Shown here: positions 24,701-37,594 of the stretch, piece after piece
How the letters are laid out: the number at the start of each line of letters is the position of its first letter
Position numbering within the stretch: position 1 is the stretch's first letter
DNA from: Anthopleura xanthogrammica
Taxonomy: Eukaryota > Cnidaria > Anthozoa > Actiniaria > Actiniidae
Reading direction: 5' to 3'
Assembly (NCBI GenBank): GCA_964019055.1
Contig: OZ025215.1
Location: 8,494,208-8,558,207 of the forward strand
Length of the DNA stretch: 64,000 bases
Translations under genes and position numbers: made by a program
The notes under the pieces: generated by a model
Seen by the model: only the letters and a program-made list of their open reading frames with translations
What the model was told of the DNA's origin: nothing
The model's database searches: none

Positions 24701-27653
24701 CAAACCAGAAGCATGTTTTTGTTTCATTGATTATCTTGTCACAGTTTTTCCTTTTCATTTAATCCCTAAATTATTCTCTAGTTTGTCTAAATTAATTGAC
24801 TTCTCGTAATGTTAGTGTTCACGAATCGTAAAAGTGAATACCTCGCGTAGGGCAGAAACAGCATAATTTTCGACTCAACCTTGGCATTGCTTTGAGTAAT
24901 TTGAATCACTGGGGTTCAGAAAAGTGAGATGGACCATTTCGTGAGTATAACAGAGGAAGTGTAGTGGGCGAAAACATGCAAACTAAGATCTAAGGCAGAA
25001 AAAAACATAAGGTAGGGGGAATGAAACTCACATAGATTTTGGCCCAAAATTGGGCAAATTTCAAACGGAATGCGGCGATGTAAGACCAGATAAAACGGCT
25101 ATCCCTTTAGTTAGATGGGAAAAGATATCCACGTATGGTTCTTAACTAATAGCTAACGCGGTAAAGAAGAAAGAAGAAGAAAAGAAAAAAATGAACAAAG
25201 ACGTTTTCCGGTTGAGTTTCATTTTCGGCATCAAACTTTCACCGTGCACAATTGTTCCAAAACCGCAATGAAGGAATAAAACCTTTTCAGAAACTTCTAG
25301 AAGTTGGACAATTTTCTATTTGAGTAGTTTGTGTTGTATTTCTCGGCTCGTACAGACTGGTTAATATGGGTCTTGATCATATCAACCCGTCTTGTTCCAA
25401 ATCCCATCACTTTTGGCTGGGGGCGATTTGAGCCTTGGCCTTAATAATACCCGTCGGTCTCCCGCTGACTTTTCAAACGAAAATGTCAATATCGCACGAT
25501 TCTCTCACTTTTTACCGGCTAAATTCGTAGGGAAAATGGGCCTTTTACTGCACGAAAATTTGTAAAGGTCTGGTGTTTTGGGTGGGGTGTACTTCAGTAA
25601 GTTCATTAGTTTATATGAGTGCGTGATGTGTCTAAAAAACCTTCCGTGATTCGCTTCTCTTTACGATCTGTCGGGTCGACAATGATGTTTTCGCATTCGT
25701 TAGGGGCTGACCGCAAGCATACTAAATATGCCTTTCAATTCGGCCCTCAAATAATTTTTTCTGAGCGAAAGACAAAGGAATTATTGTGTCTTGGAGTGTT
25801 GGTTGTACTATGTCCCATAGAGTTATGATTCACGACTGCGATCACGGAAAACGCGACCAATATTTAACATTCCTAGAACATATAGTTACGATTGAAAATT
25901 ACCAACATAAATTGAATCGATATTTGTAGAGCTCTAGACTTTCACATGTGAAACAAAATAAACATGGATCATAATACATGTTGTGTTTGGATATGTTGTT
26001 TGAGAATCAATGCTGTGTAATTTGTTGATGTGTACGGAACACTTGGACAAGCTAAACTATTTACTTCGAATTCGCGTGAAGATTTTAACCATGAACGAAT
26101 GGAAAGGTTTTGGGGTTTCGTAGAAAAATAAGTAGCTAATTTGTTTGAATAATGCCGTAAAATTATAACTCTAGGACCAGAAACTGCTATTGAAGTCTGG
26201 CTTCAACTGAGGTTGGCATATTTCAGGATGAAGTTCAATAGCAAAGCAAACACGAAGGTAGAAAAAATGTGCTTAGTTCTTAACCTGGTGTATGCATACT
26301 CACCGTACACTTATTTGGCTTCTCTCCTGAATGTACTCGCATGTGAATAACCAACTTGTAACGAGCGTTAAAGGGCTTGGTTTGACGAGAACAGTTCTCC
26401 CAGTAACATATGTATAAATCATCAGCCTTTCTTTGATCGATGTGGACTTTCTCGATGTGTCGAACCAAGTCATCTTGCTCTGAGTAAATGGCCTCACATC
26501 CTATCCACTTACAAGAGCACAGTCCATCTTCAGATTCCACACAACTTGACCTTTTCGAACTTGAGGTATTAGCTCGTTTTTCCTTCTTATTTTCAGTGAT
26601 GTTTGGCCATTTCTCCTCGCCTTCCTTCCTCTGTTCCCCGCTATCAGCTGGTGAAAGGATTTTCCCAAATCTTGAGAGTGTTTTCTTCAAAATCTCCTCA
26701 GATCTTGATTTAACGGGCGCGAAAAAGCGTGCGGATTTCGTTTGGGGGTCAGTGTTGAAGACAGTAACGTTGGGAATAACCCCAGATTTGTCCTTACTCA
26801 AAGCTTGGTAGTGATCGAAGGAGCAGGATTTTATAAAAGCGTTGTTTTCGTGCTCGTTGTAGGGATAACATTCAGGTGACTGTATGAATCGTTCTGGTTC
26901 TTGCTCAGGATATACGCCGTGAGATCTCCGTCTTTCTTGATGTCTAGCAAAGTGTCTAGACTGCAAGTCAGTCAGAGTGGAGCCAGGAACAGGATATCCA
27001 GCAACGCTTCCAGTTTTGCAGAGCGAATCGCTCAAATAGGAAGACTGATAATGTTGTTTTCGATACTCGAAAGGCTGATGGGCTGTCTCGATTAGCGAAT
27101 TCCGTAAGTTTGGCGAGTTTGGGAAAGTAAAAGTCCTGTCTTGTTGATCTATACGAGGTAGTCCATTGCGTGAGTGGTTCGCAGACCGCGTGTCACCACT
27201 ATCAACTAATTCGCTTGTAAAGCTTGCCTTCTCGGCTAACTGTGCTAGCCCTGCGATAGGATCTGTCCTGACATTTGGTGGACAGTTTTGCATGCTTGCT
27301 TGTATGTAACAATTAGATTCACCCTGTGTAAAAGGACTAACACACTGGTTGTCATTCATGGTGATTTGTTGGCCACTTTGCGTGTTACAGCTCGAAAAAT
27401 TAACACCACTCGGTGAGGAGATTCCACCGTTGCCATTGTGCTCCATGTAGTTGTAATCAAACCCTGTCTTGGCTGGGTTCACGTTTCCAGAGTACAATTG
27501 TTGGTTAAGCCCTGCTTGAGTCTCAAAGTTGTTGTATTTCAGTGACTGGTAGTACACTAGTTCGTCGTCCTCCCTCATCTGATGATTGCCTTGTTCCCGC
27601 GCCAGTACCTCGGTCCGCGCCAATGATGTAACGTGTTGTCCTACAGCATACAT
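18722..27653 (-). CDS. GLIS: GLIS1/3-type five-zinc-finger transcription factor
   Basis: Coding exons on the minus strand: 27653-26304, 22586-22425, 19909-19793, 19096-18722 (stop TGA). All are phase 0 and give about 667 aa. ATG at 27651-27653 has A at -3 and in-frame TGA and TAG just upstream, so this start is well supported. Residues 1-377 are a low-complexity regulatory region. Five C2H2 fingers follow at about 380-531: [80 protein letters not shown] and [20 protein letters not shown]. These match GLIS1/GLIS3 nearly residue for residue; finger 3 is split by intron 1. GLIS proteins bind GC-rich GLIS sites and are linked to cilia and endocrine or kidney development in vertebrates. GLIS2 is less similar. 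Confidence 0.95.
19366..19663 (+). repeat. GATAAAACATGAG repeat, long copy
   Basis: In GLIS intron 3. The first part folds on itself (GATAAAACAT ... ACCTTTATGGGG against CCCCATAAAGGT ... ATGTTTTATC). The tail, including TCATGGTTGTGATTTTCTAT, is almost identical to 2478-2543. Contains GATGGCGAGCCGC. Confidence 0.8.
19910..22424. other. GLIS intron 2 (2.5 kb)
   Basis: AT-rich. Contains the dispersed repeat at 20085-20297, a 14-base C run at 21201-21214, an ATAATAATGGAAACTTTATTT stretch near 21400 that looks like an antisense retroelement tail, and a small hairpin TATTTCACTTTT/AAAAGTGAAATA near 21953-21977. Confidence 0.5.
20085..20297 (+). repeat. Dispersed repeat, copy 1 (pair of 44131-44302)
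   Basis: The last 98 bases (20200-20297) match 44205-44302 with one visible difference. The upstream part is similar (AACAATGGCT ... GGTTGGACTTGA ... ATACAGTA). Its arms TCCAAGTCGAGGTTGGACTT and AACCTTGACTTTGAA make a partial hairpin. No coding content. Confidence 0.8.
22587..26303. other. GLIS intron 1 (3.7 kb)
   Basis: Separates the N-terminal and first-fingers exon from the middle fingers. No repeat family or gene recognised. Pyrimidine-rich around 23250-23300. Confidence 0.5.
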
Positions 27654-28100
27654 GGTCAATGCTCACTATTGGATAGATTGTTACTTGCCGGCGGATATCA
27701 ACTACCAATCACATCCTTCCGTCTTGTTTTCCTCTTTTAACAAAAGCGCTGGTCGAGTTGGAAGTCTTTGCCTTTAACTCTCCCACAGATAGCTATATTT
27801 TGCCCGAACTTCTATGGCAGTAACGTTGCGCAAGGAGATCCACCTAGAATGCAAAATAGAGGAAATTTTCAACTTAGATCGAACAGGGACCAATCACCAA
27901 CCTACTTGGACATGGAAATTTTTCAAAGGCGAGTTTTCTTTTTGTCACTCATCTAATTATAAAATATAAATTATAAGAAGTTACCAGTGTGAAAGAATTA
28001 ACACAATAGTTTTCGCCTTCATGCATTCAATATCGTAGGTGTACCACCCCCTTGGGCCATTGGAGTTTAGTCTGGTTTTGATTGACAGACGGACTTTATT

Positions 28101-28114
28101 GTTGTCTTGGCAAC
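28101..28114 (+). promoter_or_regulatory. X-box-like RFX site upstream of GLIS
   Basis: GTTGTCTTGGCAAC, half sites GTTGTC and GGCAAC with a 2-bp spacer, about 450 bp upstream of the GLIS start codon. It differs at one base from GTNRCC(0-3)RGYAAC. RFX is encoded 18 kb upstream. Site activity is inferred. Confidence 0.4.
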
Positions 28115-31100
28115 TAATTAGATTTCATTTACGTATGAGTTAGCAGCCAATCAGCAACGTGTTTCTAGTCTGGGAGGGTTGGGATTCGAATAGCAGAGGC
28201 CCTACTTTAGATAAATCAGTTCTCTCGTCACTCAGTACTCTAAGACAGACCGAACATGTTTGAAAATACCTCCAGAATATATAGCATTATCGCCATCTCT
28301 AAACTCGATACGCCTTAATTAAACTATAGTATGTGATAAACTGACTTTACAGTAAACTTCAAGATTGGATTTTAACTTGACACTGTCGTGACATGCCCGA
28401 ACAAAGACTCCTAACATGTCACATCCGGTAGTGTTTATTTGTGTGTGTCGAATGCAAGCCTCAGGGCTCATTAACTAAGGACTGCTAACTCAACGCTTGA
28501 CTAACTTTTGAATGACTTACTCCGATCCCTCGTGTGTTGTGTTGTCTTCCGATCAAGGCGCTTAAACCGATCGCTTTCTAGTGAATTTAATAAATACCTT
28601 ATAAGCGTTTGTCGCTTCCATTAATTTTCAAATAAATACGAGTTAGTTTTGCCGCGGCTAAATGATCAGCACTGCATAATTTAGAAGCCGTTACTCGTGG
28701 TATTATTAATCGTATATTAATATCGTATTCGCTAATTCTTCTGGTTAATAGATTAACACAGTCCAGTTGAAGATCGGTTTTAGTAAATTCGTCCGCTACC
28801 GATCCTCGAACACTTCCTTTGTTCGGGTTCTTGTCGGCGAACATTCATATCCGGACATCAGTCCTTATCGCCTTGAGCCTGCTTCCACAGTGAATTCCAT
28901 ATCATTAGAAGCTCGTTTACTCAAGCATCGGATTTTTCCGTATGCAAACAAACCTATTCAGATAGCCATTGGCAAATCACGTATTCTTACTATGCTATTC
29001 TTGGTTCTTTTAGAGAAGGATTCGTGGTTTTGGTCATTGTTTTTGTCCAAGAAAACATCGTCCCCCTAGGAGCTTCACTGCTAGAAGGGTAGTTATTCAA
29101 TGCTTGATTGTTCAATATTACCTCATAACATTATTGCCCCCATATACCGCCACTATGACTGAATCAAGCTTAAATTCCTCAAGACTTCTCAACCAAACTC
29201 AACTCACTTACCTGATTTGATATCAAAGTGTTACCTAGCAGTTACTAGTTCTGATTTCAAGTCTTTCTGAGTTCAAACTTGGCGAATTTAGTCCCGTTGA
29301 GTTTGCTCCAAAACACAGACTGCGTGTCGCTGGCTGTCGGCGCCGAGTGTTTTCTAAATGAGAACGAGGCGCGGCTTTAAGTGACAGTTGAGAACGATAT
29401 TTGACGCATTCCTAAGAACCTAGGAATTCGATCTGTTCAATTTGTGCACTGAGTTTTTCAATTCATATCAAGTCGTTCAGCACCGCTCAGACAGGTCTAA
29501 CTGACCTGTCGACATTGCATGTGAGGGATAGTTTCCCATGGTCTTCCCTTATTAAAAAAAATAGATTTCAAAGGCGAATTTATTATTCATTTGTGTAATG
29601 ATTTCAAACACGTGACCGATAAGCCATTTTAGTGCTAAATCGATTTAAGACTTTCAAGTCATCGACCTTTTGCAATGCTGTCCATATGATATCCAGACCT
29701 TTCACCAACATGTACACTGTCGTTGTTTGCATTCTAGTCAAAGTACGACTGACTCGAGTTCAAAATACTAACATATTTCCGGGGAAATAGAGATGAGAAT
29801 TCAATAAAAGCGACAGAAAAAATTCCACGAAGGCACTGCGTTGTAGCGATAATACCAAAAAAAAGTCTGTCAGGACTCGTTCTAACCACAAAACATTTTA
29901 CATTCTGCAGCCACTTCCTGAACTTGTTGTTCTTATCAAACGTCAACGTCTGAAAATTTCCCTAAAAATCCAGCCGTTTCAAGTTGTACAAATTTAATAT
30001 ATTTTACGGAATAGGATTCTAGTGACTGACCAATATCGAGCGGATCGTTTAGTCCAATGAGAATATGTCTAGCAAGTATACTAGCCAACTAACGATATTG
30101 GGCCTTGATATTGTTAATGGAAAGGAAATCATTTACAAAATTTGACTTTATATAATCTATCTAATGATCAATAATAGATCGTTGTTGTACGGCAGCGCTC
30201 TTGAGGAATAGGAAGTGGTTAAAGTTCTACACTAGCGAGTGAAGAAATATCTTTCTTGATTTTCGATTTTGATTTCTAGCTATTACGGTCTTAAAATTCC
30301 TTTAGAGCTGAGATTCGGTTTATTCATTGTTCGTGTGGACCCAGTTTGTGGTCAGCGACCTTGACTTTGAAATCAAGAACCTTCAATCCCAACCGGCGAC
30401 AATTTGGTCGTAAAAGGAAAACAGGCTTCCGTCTCCTGATCACTGTAATGCCTCAAGATCACGAGCATCGCTACCTCTCGACTTGAAGGGCATTTTACAC
30501 CTCAAATTGGTCTTAATAACTACAACCGAGTTACTAAATCCAATGTGCTCTGTTGGCTTGTACTATTCCCTTAGGCTTTCGTATATTGCCTTGTGATCAT
30601 TCTTTCATCTCTGTATGTGGTATATTTTAGCCCCTCAGGCAATTCCGAGGTTCCCAGGTGCGAGCTCCTGAACCAGCTCGCGTACAATCCACACGAAAAA
30701 CTCTCCCTCCAGAAGTCATCCTTGTTCAAAGTCGAGATTTGATTACATTTAATTCACAACACAAATGCTTATCTTTTTATCAGGTAACGTAATTCTAACC
30801 CTATGGAAATCAAACTGGTTCATAATTCTAGTGCATTCTAGTGTTTAACTGGCTTTTCTTTGCTAATTCTATGCTTTTCAAGTACCCATGAAACGATGAA
30901 AATAACTTTTCTTTTCTTTTGAACAATGAACATAAGAATAAGGTTCAATAGGGGTAAGGTAATTAACCAAGATCTATTTAAGTATCTGTCAGTCAGTCTC
31001 TAGCTTCAGTCAAAATGAAACAACATACCAAACAGGGTTTTACATTAACTGATCTGACTAAAGACATGACTACCTTGACCTTTACAACCTCCAAGACAAA

Positions 31101-33301
31101 AAAATATTGGTATTCAGATAAGGATTGCTAACTTTGTAATATTTCATGGTCATGTAGTTGCAAGAGTCAGCTGGAACAAGTTTTCAAAGAAAAGAATTAG
31201 TTACTATGATAAAATGTTAGTGCTTGATCACTTTATTGAACTTTATTAAGTAATGGGGCATTATGATTCTGTTGCTCGAGTAAAGTGGAATACGTTTTAG
31301 AGAATTAAGAAGAAGTAGTTCCTATGATCAAATGTTAGACTTTATTCAGTCTTAAAGTAGTATACAATAAGAATTTTTTTAATCATCAACTTGAAAAGAA
31401 TCTTGACTTGTAACAACCCCCAGCTAGTGAATGTAGACCAAATCAACGTCCAAGCCCACTAGACCATCCCGGGCTGTACTTCACGTAACAGACAGAACAC
31501 TAAAAGAATGGGTGGATCATCGAAGATTATCACTCATTTGACAAAAAGAGTCCTCTCTAAGATCTCACGGGTCGTTTAATGGTTCGTAATCTTGAAGAGT
31601 TTGGATGGAAGAGACTATAAAGTTGGTGAGGTTTTTTTTTTTGTTTTGTTTTCGAAGAAATTGCAGGAAGGGTACAATGGAAGCTAAGGCACTAGGATTA
31701 CCTTAGAACAACCATTACTTAACGTATCCTCGTTGAAGATTACAACACTTTTTATTTTACTACTTAGCAGAGATTAGTAAAATACCTCTCAGTGCTCGAT
31801 AAACCAATTTACGAATCTTGTAAACTTTTCTTGTTCAGAAAATTAACTCTCTCGGGGAGCCTCAATGGCCCATTTCGACAGACGAGCGGTTCGTGTGGGG
31901 AAAATTGAACAATTTCAAATATTAATTAAAATATCTACCAAACACATTGGAACGAAAAGACGAATACTGAGAAAGAAAAATCTGAATTGAAATACCATAT
32001 TACTATCTATGACCATCTTAAAATTGTTGAACTACATAAACTCTGTATACTAACAGATGATTCCTAATGACTTTTTCATCTGTTTTTGCTGTATAAATCA
32101 TGGGTTTTAATGGAACTCAGGCCTCTAACCAATCTAATTGGTTAATGAAGGCCCACAGGCATGATCATCTGGTATACACATTTTTCTTTGCTGAGAACAT
32201 CGTTATGGCGACTCACGAGTGCTTTAGTCACAGATTGTGTAAATGTTTAGTGAGTGACATGGATGGATTGGAGGATTTCAACGAGTGACACGAAGTTAAT
32301 TTGTCTGCACACTGGAAGCTACGAGTGATAATTCCCTACTTATCGAGAACTTGTCTGCCACAGATAACAGACAACGTTTCAATTGTATTAATCCTCCAAG
32401 GCTTGGCCCAGAGTATCCGTTTAGAGATTCGTTATCGTTTCCCATGAAGATTACATTTCATTTAATGGAAGAGATGACTGCATTTTTAAAGCCTTACGAA
32501 TAACGAGACGGGCTTTTTAGAGCCTTTTCGGTTTTCTTCAATTTTCAAAAATCCTTGAACCTCTAGAGTCTCGCACACTTCAGATCTGACGTTCACTTCA
32601 TTTGTTGCATTGAGGGGGTTTGCTTGCTGGATGAACTTAAAAATTATCAAGAGCCTCCTTAAAAAAAGGTTTTGTGCCAATAAAAAACGTATATTTTTCA
32701 GTAAGCTTTTTTAACATCTTTTTTGCACAGCAATTATATTTGAACCCTTTGCTTATCGCTATTGACCCCGCTTGCTTAATCATGTAACCGTTATATTGTA
32801 GAGAAACGAAAACCAAGCAACAAGCTGGTAAGGGAATTTACAATTATTTCCAGACAGCCAGCCTTGACATAATCCTCTTCAAACCATCACTTTACTAACC
32901 CTAACAATTTCCTAGCCAAGATCAACAAGAGGCACTACACGGACACTTCAAACACTAAAAGTAAAAATACTGTGTTATCGGCGTGGGCTTCCTTTGTTAT
33001 TGTTACCAGAAAAGCGTTGAAGTGTTCTAGAAATGATCATTTCGTTTGTGGGTTTATTGGAGTTGTTGTTAATAACAAGCGTGCTCCTTATTTATATAGA
33101 AATCAGCAAGGTTTTTATTTCCCTGCCTACTATTTTATATATATATCTATCTATTTATCCCTGACCATAGAAAATACAGCCAATCAGAAAGCAGAAAACC
33201 CGTTGTATATTCGTCGGTATTTCACTCTTCCTTCCCATCATGCAATACACATTGAATCTCGCATTTGTATTTTCTATGGTGTGGGATAAAATGGTTATAT
33301 G

Positions 33302-33443
33302 ATGGTTTCTCGTGGCATACCGTGGATATCCCACTCGTCACTTGTATTTTCTTTGTATACACACTCGCCTAAGGCTCGTGTGTATACTAGAAACTATATC
33401 AAGTGGCTCGTGGGATATTCCACGGTATGCCACGAGAAACCAT
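33302..33443. mobile_element. Palindromic element, 142 bp
   Basis: ATGGTTTCTCGTGGCATACC pairs exactly with GGTATGCCACGAGAAACCAT. The arms continue to a centre with GTATACACAC/GTGTGTATAC around CGCCTAAGGCTCG. Flanking ACCATAGAAAATAC (about 33165) and GTATTTTCTATGGT (about 33267) form a second, separate inverted pair just to the left. Confidence 0.85.
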
Positions 33444-34680
33444 TGTATAGCTAGTATATATTTCTCCCAGTTTTCCTTTGGAAGATATCTTTTTCTCTGC
33501 AAAAATATTAATGAAATACATATATTTTTGTGAGATATATTTAGCTTCAATGTCTCCTACCAACACATTGACTCACTTATCATTGCTTATATAAATTGTT
33601 GCAACTAAAACCTTTGGAAAATATTCTTTTCTCTGAAAAAATATCAATGAAATAAGAATTTATTTTGCGATATATGTTTACTGGCTTCAAAGGCTCCTAA
33701 CCCATTGATACACTTATCATTGCTTATAGATTGCTTTTATGAATTGTTGCAACTAGTCGGGACTTAGGAAAAAACCTTGGATATATTTCTTGTCAAACAT
33801 ATTAGGGTATTTTCTCTCTTCCTCTCTGTACTTTTAACCTTAGTTAACTTAAAACACAGATATTTTCTTAACTATGATGTAAACTGAATATGGAATTTTA
33901 ACATTAATTTCATCGTAAACTGGTAAACGTCTGTTTTGAGTTACAAACTCACCCCACTAATACAAATAACTAAAAAGCAAACCAAACTTAATTAAAAAGA
34001 GATACGTGCCTATTTTGTCCTAAATCTGAACTTAAAACGTTAAAAATAATCCAATATAAATTTGACGCAGTTTCGTGTTTGTTTTAATTTTATCAGTCAT
34101 TTGTTTTGACTTCATACATTAAAAAAACATCCTTAAGTTTTTGAAAAGGAGAGGCTATAGGTACATTTGCCTTAGTGTCTCTATACATAGAACGGATCTT
34201 TCAAAATCAAGATCTAGAATTTTAGATTTTATTTTTGTTCATTTAATGTTAATGGCATTTTAGAGTTGAAATACTAAGGTCAAAGGAGTGCAAAAATAGT
34301 ATCGTATCGCAATGTGCATGGGCTTGAAGACTTTTTTGAAAAAAGATCACAAAAAAAAAAACAGTACTGTCAACTTTCTAGTGATAACCCTGAATCCTTA
34401 TCATAGTTTTCGATTTGTTTGTTGTTTCGCTAGAGTAGTTTGGACCTGTTTCAGATCTATAATTAAATAGAAGTGTACAGAACAGCATGTAGTAACTGTA
34501 CACCTCAGGCTATTTTAATTAAATATAAGTGGTTTTTTTTCTGGTTTCCTGCTGTGTTAGTTGAAGCAGAACTAAAGCTCAATGCAATTGCTTTAATTTA
34601 TAAACGATATTCGATATTCGATATTCGATCCGCTTGTAGATCTTTTCCTCTTTGTTCTTTTACAGCTACTCTGCCAAAGT

Positions 34681-35646
34681 CCATTATGATCATTCATCGA
34701 CCATCATGCATCACGAGTCATTCATTGACCATCATGCATCACGAGTCATTCTCTGACCATCATGCATCACGAGTCATTCATTGACCATCATGCATCACGA
34801 GTCATTCATCGACCATCATGCATCACGAGTCATTCATTGACCATCATAAACCACGATTTATTCATTAACCGTCATGCATCACGAGTTATTCATTGACCAT
34901 CATAAACCACGATTTATTCATTGACCGTCATGCATCACGAGTTATTCATCGACTATCATGCATCACGAGTTATTCATTGACCATCATGCATCACGAGTCT
35001 TTCATTGACCATTATGCATCACGAGTCATTCTCTGACCATCATGCATCACGAGTCATTCATTGACCATCATGCATCACGAGTCATTCATCGACCATCATG
35101 CATCACGAGTCATTCATTGACCATCATAAACCACGATTTATTCATTAACCGTCATGCATCACGAGTTATTCATTGACCATCATAAACCACGATTTATTCA
35201 TTGACCGTCATGCATCACGAGTTATTCATCGACTATCATGCATCACGAGTTATTCATTGACCATCATGCATCACGAGTCTTTCATTGACCATTATGCATC
35301 ACGAGTCATTCATTGACAATCATGCATCACGAGTCATCCATTGACCATCATGCATCACGAGTCATTCATTGACAATCATGCATCACGAGTCATTCATTGA
35401 CCATCATGCATCACGAGTCATTCATTGACCATCATGCATCACGAGTCATTCATTGACCATTGTGCATCACGAGTCATCCATTGACCATTATGCATCACGA
35501 GTCATTCATTGACCATCATGCATCACGAGTCATTCATTGACAATCATGCATCACGAGTCATTCATTGACCATCATGCATCACGAGTCATTCTCTGACCAT
35601 CATGCATCACGAGTCAATCATTGACCATCATGCATCACGTGAGTCA
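34681..35646 (+). repeat. 28-bp satellite array with 280-bp higher-order repeat
   Basis: About 34 head-to-tail copies of a 28-bp unit whose parts are GACCATCATGCATCACGAG followed by TCATTCATT. Variants (ATAAACCACGATTTATT, CGAGTTATT, CATTCTCTGAC) recur in the same order in 34741-35020 and 35021-35300, a repeat of exactly 10 units. There are no unique spacers, so it is not a CRISPR-like array. A 7-bp repeat (CGATATT, three copies, about 34605) sits just upstream. Confidence 0.97.
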
Positions 35647-37548
35647 TGAACGTTAATTTTGGATTTGAGCTTTCTTCTCATGTATATATATTCACAGTCC
35701 TTGCCATAACGCGGGCTATTTACTAGTACAACGTATCACGAATCACTCCTCTAGCCTCATCCAACGTGTTATCGGCACTTTGTTTTTGTTATTTATGAAT
35801 CATTTTGTAAAGCTATTCATTCATTTTTCTTATTAGCCATACCGTGTTTATTTGTGAGGTGATCATGAGCCTTTGTGCTCCCAAACCAACTGCTTTTAGT
35901 CTTGACTGGATCTTTTCCAAATTTGCTTTTTCAATCGTCTTCAACTGACAAATATGTTTGGAATTTATCTCTCTTACATCTGGTAGAAGAAATTTTATCA
36001 AGTTTGTGAATCCACAGTTCTATTTCTGGGTTGTTTTCGTATTTTTGACAGTGATTACTCCTAAACTTACTCGAAATACCAATATTGGATGCCATTAATC
36101 GAGTCTTTATCGGACGATAATGAACGAGAAGTCACAAATCTGACTTGTAATCAGATTGTACTATACTGATGTACCACTGATATATCATCATAAGTAATCA
36201 AGAATATCTTCAATGACATCCAACTATGTCAAACATACATTTGCCTCGTCAGTCAATCATAACAGTTTCTTTTAAACTTTCAAGTTTCTATTTACTGAGC
36301 TACAATTCTCCTTCCATCTCGATTTTTTACTTTATATCCAACAAACTACAAGTCTTATAATTATTACCACTGATTAACTAAAACGTCTGTACTGTTCTGC
36401 TTTCTCTTCATCCTTTAGAAATCGTAAATTATAAGCCAAGATTTGACTGATATCGAACATGAGTAGTATTCATTTATCATTTCAGCTCAAAAGTATATTT
36501 AAGAGATGTCAAAGTCAAGGGCTTCATAGATGATGGATGAGTTTTTTGTCCGTCACTTTTTGACACAGTATTACAAATAGCCATCGAGTATTACATCGTG
36601 TTTAGGCGCGCCTGAATTGAGAACGTTTTTCCCCTATTCATGGTTTTACCACTATTATGTTTGAGACCGTGTGCAAATAGTTTTAATAAGGACTGTTCGC
36701 TGTCCTCTTCGTCAACCAATAGTATTAGTAAGAAACGTGAGTTGCTGTTGTTTTTCGCGGGCTGTTTTCCCGCCCTTTTGACCCACGCGCGACTGACTTA
36801 AGTTAGTTGTTTTCCAAGCTGTGTTATCCTAAAACATCTTATAAATCTTCAAGTTTCATGATTTTTAGTAAAATTCCATTTTTTTTTTAATTCTTTTTTT
36901 CCCTTGTTTCTTTTCTCAGTATATAGTATATATTTTTAACTTTTTAACTTTTATTTTTTCAAGTTTCTACAGCCGTCTCGGGTTGAACGGCAAAGTGTCT
37001 GTTTATGTTTAACTCTTAGAGGACGAACCAGCAGAAAGTCTCTATGAAGTCTGCTGAAAATATCATTAAGTAAAAAAAAAAATTTAGACGGCTAACAGCA
37101 GATTTAAGCTCATAAGATTCCTACTTGTTCTTAGTGTCATTCGTGCATTTCCTACAAGAAAAGCTTACTTTTGCTTAAAGTCAATATAATGTTTTTGTAT
37201 TTTTTCTTTTATTCTCTGTTTTCTATTGATTCGTATTGTTTTAATCTTGTGTACAGTTCATGATACAAAACAAAGACAGTTAAGAATCGTTTCCTGTGAG
37301 TTTGAAAAGACGCCCTACTTTCCTTAATACAATTTATGACTTTTTACAATCATCTATTCATTATTCCTTTTAAATCTCTCTTTCGTTTATTGCTCTTGAT
37401 CCAACTTGTGCATCAACACAAAAGGTTTCTTCATACAATGCAAAGAGCTAGTTTGAAATAAAATATAAAATTTCTTTTGGGCTAGTGGTCAGTAAAACTA
37501 TTTTGTTTGTTTGTTTGTTTGTTCTCGCTACTCTCTTTCTTTCTCTCT

Positions 37549-37592
<44 letters not shown>
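37549..37592 (+). repeat. (CT)n microsatellite
   Basis: About 20 CT units, preceded by a TTTG run at about 37500-37523. The spacer around it (35650-40490) otherwise shows no gene; a short GA run lies at about 38236. Confidence 0.95.

Positions 37593-37594
<2 letters not shown>

Larger units (their letters stand above)
27654..34600. other. GLIS 5' flank and proximal spacer
   Basis: No protein gene I can support. The GLIS promoter and any 5' noncoding exon should lie in the right neighbourhood of 27654. An inverted repeat GACAGGTC-taact-GACCTGTC at 29490-29510 resembles a nuclear-receptor palindrome with one mismatch. A palindrome is listed at 33302. Confidence 0.5.

Noticed and set aside
26488..26811. 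107-aa plus-strand open frame
   Set aside because: Antisense shadow of GLIS exon 1.
27653..27659. GLIS start two codons further upstream (TTG at 27659)
   Set aside because: Not an ATG; the first ATG at 27651-27653 has a good context and in-frame stops just upstream.
29490..29510. Nuclear-receptor palindrome upstream of GLIS
   Set aside because: One half site has a mismatch and a single short inverted repeat is expected by chance; noted only within the spacer entry.
34681..35646. CRISPR-like array
   Set aside because: The units are contiguous 28-bp monomers with no unique spacers, in an animal genome; it is a satellite.
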